From JBAUHN01 sp049680295 (GTDB taxonomy: Bacteria > Pseudomonadota > Alphaproteobacteria > Rhodobacterales > Rhodobacteraceae): a stretch of 15,358 nt of DNA. Below the pieces are notes generated by a model. It did not search any database, was not told the origin of the DNA, and was given only the letters and a program-made list of their open reading frames with translations. Of the stretch, positions 14,161 to 15,358 are shown one piece after another; position 1 is the first letter of the stretch; each line of letters begins with the position of its first letter. Position numbers and translations under genes: made by a program. The stretch covers positions 1 to 15,358 of the forward strand of contig JBAUHN010000005.1 of assembly GCA_049680295.1 (NCBI GenBank), given 5' to 3'.

Positions 14161-15358
14161 TCATTTCCCCAGTTGCTCGGCTTTGGCACGCGCCTTTAGC
14201 TCTTTGCGAATAACCTTGCCGGTGACTGTCATTGGCAGGGCATCCAGAAAAGTGATCTCGCGTGGATAGGAATATTGCGCCAATCGGGCTTTGACCCAAT
14301 TCTGCAATGCTGCTTGGGATGCCTTAGCGCCGGGTTTTAACACCACATAAGCCTTGACGATTTCGGTGCGCAAACTGTCAGGTTTGCCGACCACGCCGAC
14401 GGTGGCGACGTCCTCGTGCGTCAGCAGGCAATCCTCAACCTCGGCCGGACCAATGCGGTACCCGGATGAGGTGATTACATCATCCTCGCGGCCGACAAAG
14501 CGCAGGTATTCGCCCTGCCAAATACCGCGATCCCCGGTCAGCATCCAGTCACCACGAAATTTGTCGCGCGTCGCGTCGGGGCGGTTCCAGTACTCCAGCA
14601 TCATTGCAGCCGATCCCCTGTGCACGGCAATATCGCCTTCGCCGTCTGTGGGTTGGCCTGCGTCGTCAATCACTTGCACCCTGTGCCCCGGCACCGGTTT
14701 ACCGATACAGCCGGGTTGCGCGTCGAATTTTGCGCCGCAGCTTGAGACAGTCATATTGCATTCGGTCTGCCCGTAAAATTCGTTGATCGTGACACCCAAG
14801 GCGTCGCGACCCCAGGCCAGCATCTCGGCGCCCAACGGCTCGCCGCCGCTGGCCACAGATCGCAGGTCGGGCAGTGCAGCCCCGTCGGCACGCAGCATCC
14901 GCAAGGCAGTTGGTGGGAAAAATACATTGCGCACACCGCCGCGCCTAATCACATCCACACAGGCCTGTGTCGTGAACTTTTCGATCCGGGCGGCAACAAC
15001 CGGAACACCCAGCGCGAGCGACGGCATGGCCACGTCGAACAATCCGCCGATCCACGCCCAATCTGCCGGGGTCCAGAGGCAATCGCCGGGTTGTCCCAGA
15101 TGATCATGGCTGAGCGAGACACCCGGCAGATGCCCGGTCAGCAGCCGGTGCCCATGCAGCGCCCCTTTGGCGGTGCCGGTCGTGCCGGACGTGTAAATCA
15201 ACACTGCCGGATCGTCCGGGCCGGTGTCCGCAAAAGCGACGAATCCGCCCGCCAATCCCACCGCCTCCGCCAGCCAAGCTTCGGCCAAATCCCCCATCAG
15301 ATCACGCCCATCGCCGTCTGTAAGCACGATGTCTACACCCGCATCTGTTATGCGGCTG
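14161..15358 (-). CDS. AMP-binding acyl-CoA synthetase, 5' end outside the window
   Basis: An adenylate-forming acyl-CoA synthetase. The visible 3' part is about 399 codons and the frame stays open through the right edge, so the N-terminal part is missing. GTG at 15327 is internal and not a start. Motifs are YTSGTTGTAKGALHGHR (ATP-binding P-loop), FYGQTECN (A5-type), LTGDRGIW, GREDDVITSSGYRIGPAEVE (hinge region) and PMTVTGKVIRKELKAR, which contains the catalytic Lys of the small C-terminal domain. All key elements are intact. The overall style is that of medium-chain or acetyl-like synthetases. Within a leucine operon, activation of acetoacetate, isovalerate or another branched-chain acid is plausible, but the substrate cannot be read from the sequence. 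Its TGA is one base from the downstream carboxylase ATG. Confidence 0.92.
   Translation of the reverse strand, partial: SRITDAGVDIVLTDGDGRDLMGDLAEAWLAEAVGLAGGFVAFADTGPDDPAVLIYTSGTTGTAKGALHGHRLLTGHLPGVSLSHDHLGQPGDCLWTPADWAWIGGLFDVAMPSLALGVPVVAARIEKFTTQACVDVIRRGGVRNVFFPPTALRMLRADGAALPDLRSVASGGEPLGAEMLAWGRDALGVTINEFYGQTECNMTVSSCGAKFDAQPGCIGKPVPGHRVQVIDDAGQPTDGEGDIAVHRGSAAMMLEYWNRPDATRDKFRGDWMLTGDRGIWQGEYLRFVGREDDVITSSGYRIGPAEVEDCLLTHEDVATVGVVGKPDSLRTEIVKAYVVLKPGAKASQAALQNWVKARLAQYSYPREITFLDALPMTVTGKVIRKELKARAKAEQLGK

Overview
The window looks like chromosomal DNA of an alphaproteobacterium of the family Rhodobacteraceae (Roseobacter-type). Three things point there: the composition is moderately GC-rich; the complex I operon carries extra small reading frames and a long C-terminal extension on NuoE; and a complete leucine-degradation segment contains a biotin-dependent methylcrotonyl-CoA carboxylase. 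The family assignment rests on recognising the proteins, not on a database search.

Positions 1-6635 (minus strand, read right to left) are the 5' half of a respiratory complex I (NADH:ubiquinone oxidoreductase) operon: nuoA, nuoB, nuoC, two very small genes, nuoD, nuoE, a membrane/helix-hairpin-helix protein, a small membrane protein, then nuoF, whose stop codon lies at the left edge. The two small genes between nuoC and nuoD encode 51 and 57 residues. They are joined by 4-base stop/start overlaps and each has a good ribosome binding site. NuoE has a C-terminal Lys/Ala-rich linker plus a helix-hairpin-helix domain, and the next gene carries a second copy of that domain (about 64% identical by hand count). 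A Rhodobacteraceae-like intergenic repeat sits between nuoD and nuoE.

Positions 6636-6940 are a roughly 300-base divergent intergenic region with several perfect short inverted and direct repeats and weak promoter candidates. It separates nuoA from a plus-strand gene (6941-7684) for a glycerophosphodiester phosphodiesterase-like protein.

Positions 7693-15358 (minus strand) are a tightly packed operon for leucine/isovalerate catabolism. In transcription order it holds an acyl-CoA synthetase (5' end beyond the right edge), the beta and alpha subunits of methylcrotonyl-CoA carboxylase, a glutathione S-transferase family protein, hydroxymethylglutaryl-CoA lyase, a DUF6653-like membrane protein and methylglutaconyl-CoA hydratase. 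Together the carboxylase, hydratase and lyase convert 3-methylcrotonyl-CoA to acetyl-CoA and acetoacetate. The isovaleryl-CoA dehydrogenase expected upstream is not in the window. The synthetase could activate the acetoacetate or a branched-chain acid. The catabolic operon feeds acetyl-CoA and reduced cofactors toward respiration, but nothing in the sequence links its regulation to the nuo operon.

I saw no tRNA, rRNA, CRISPR array, insertion sequence or phage gene. The most unusual content is the set of complex I accessory genes, not a new defence or mobile system.
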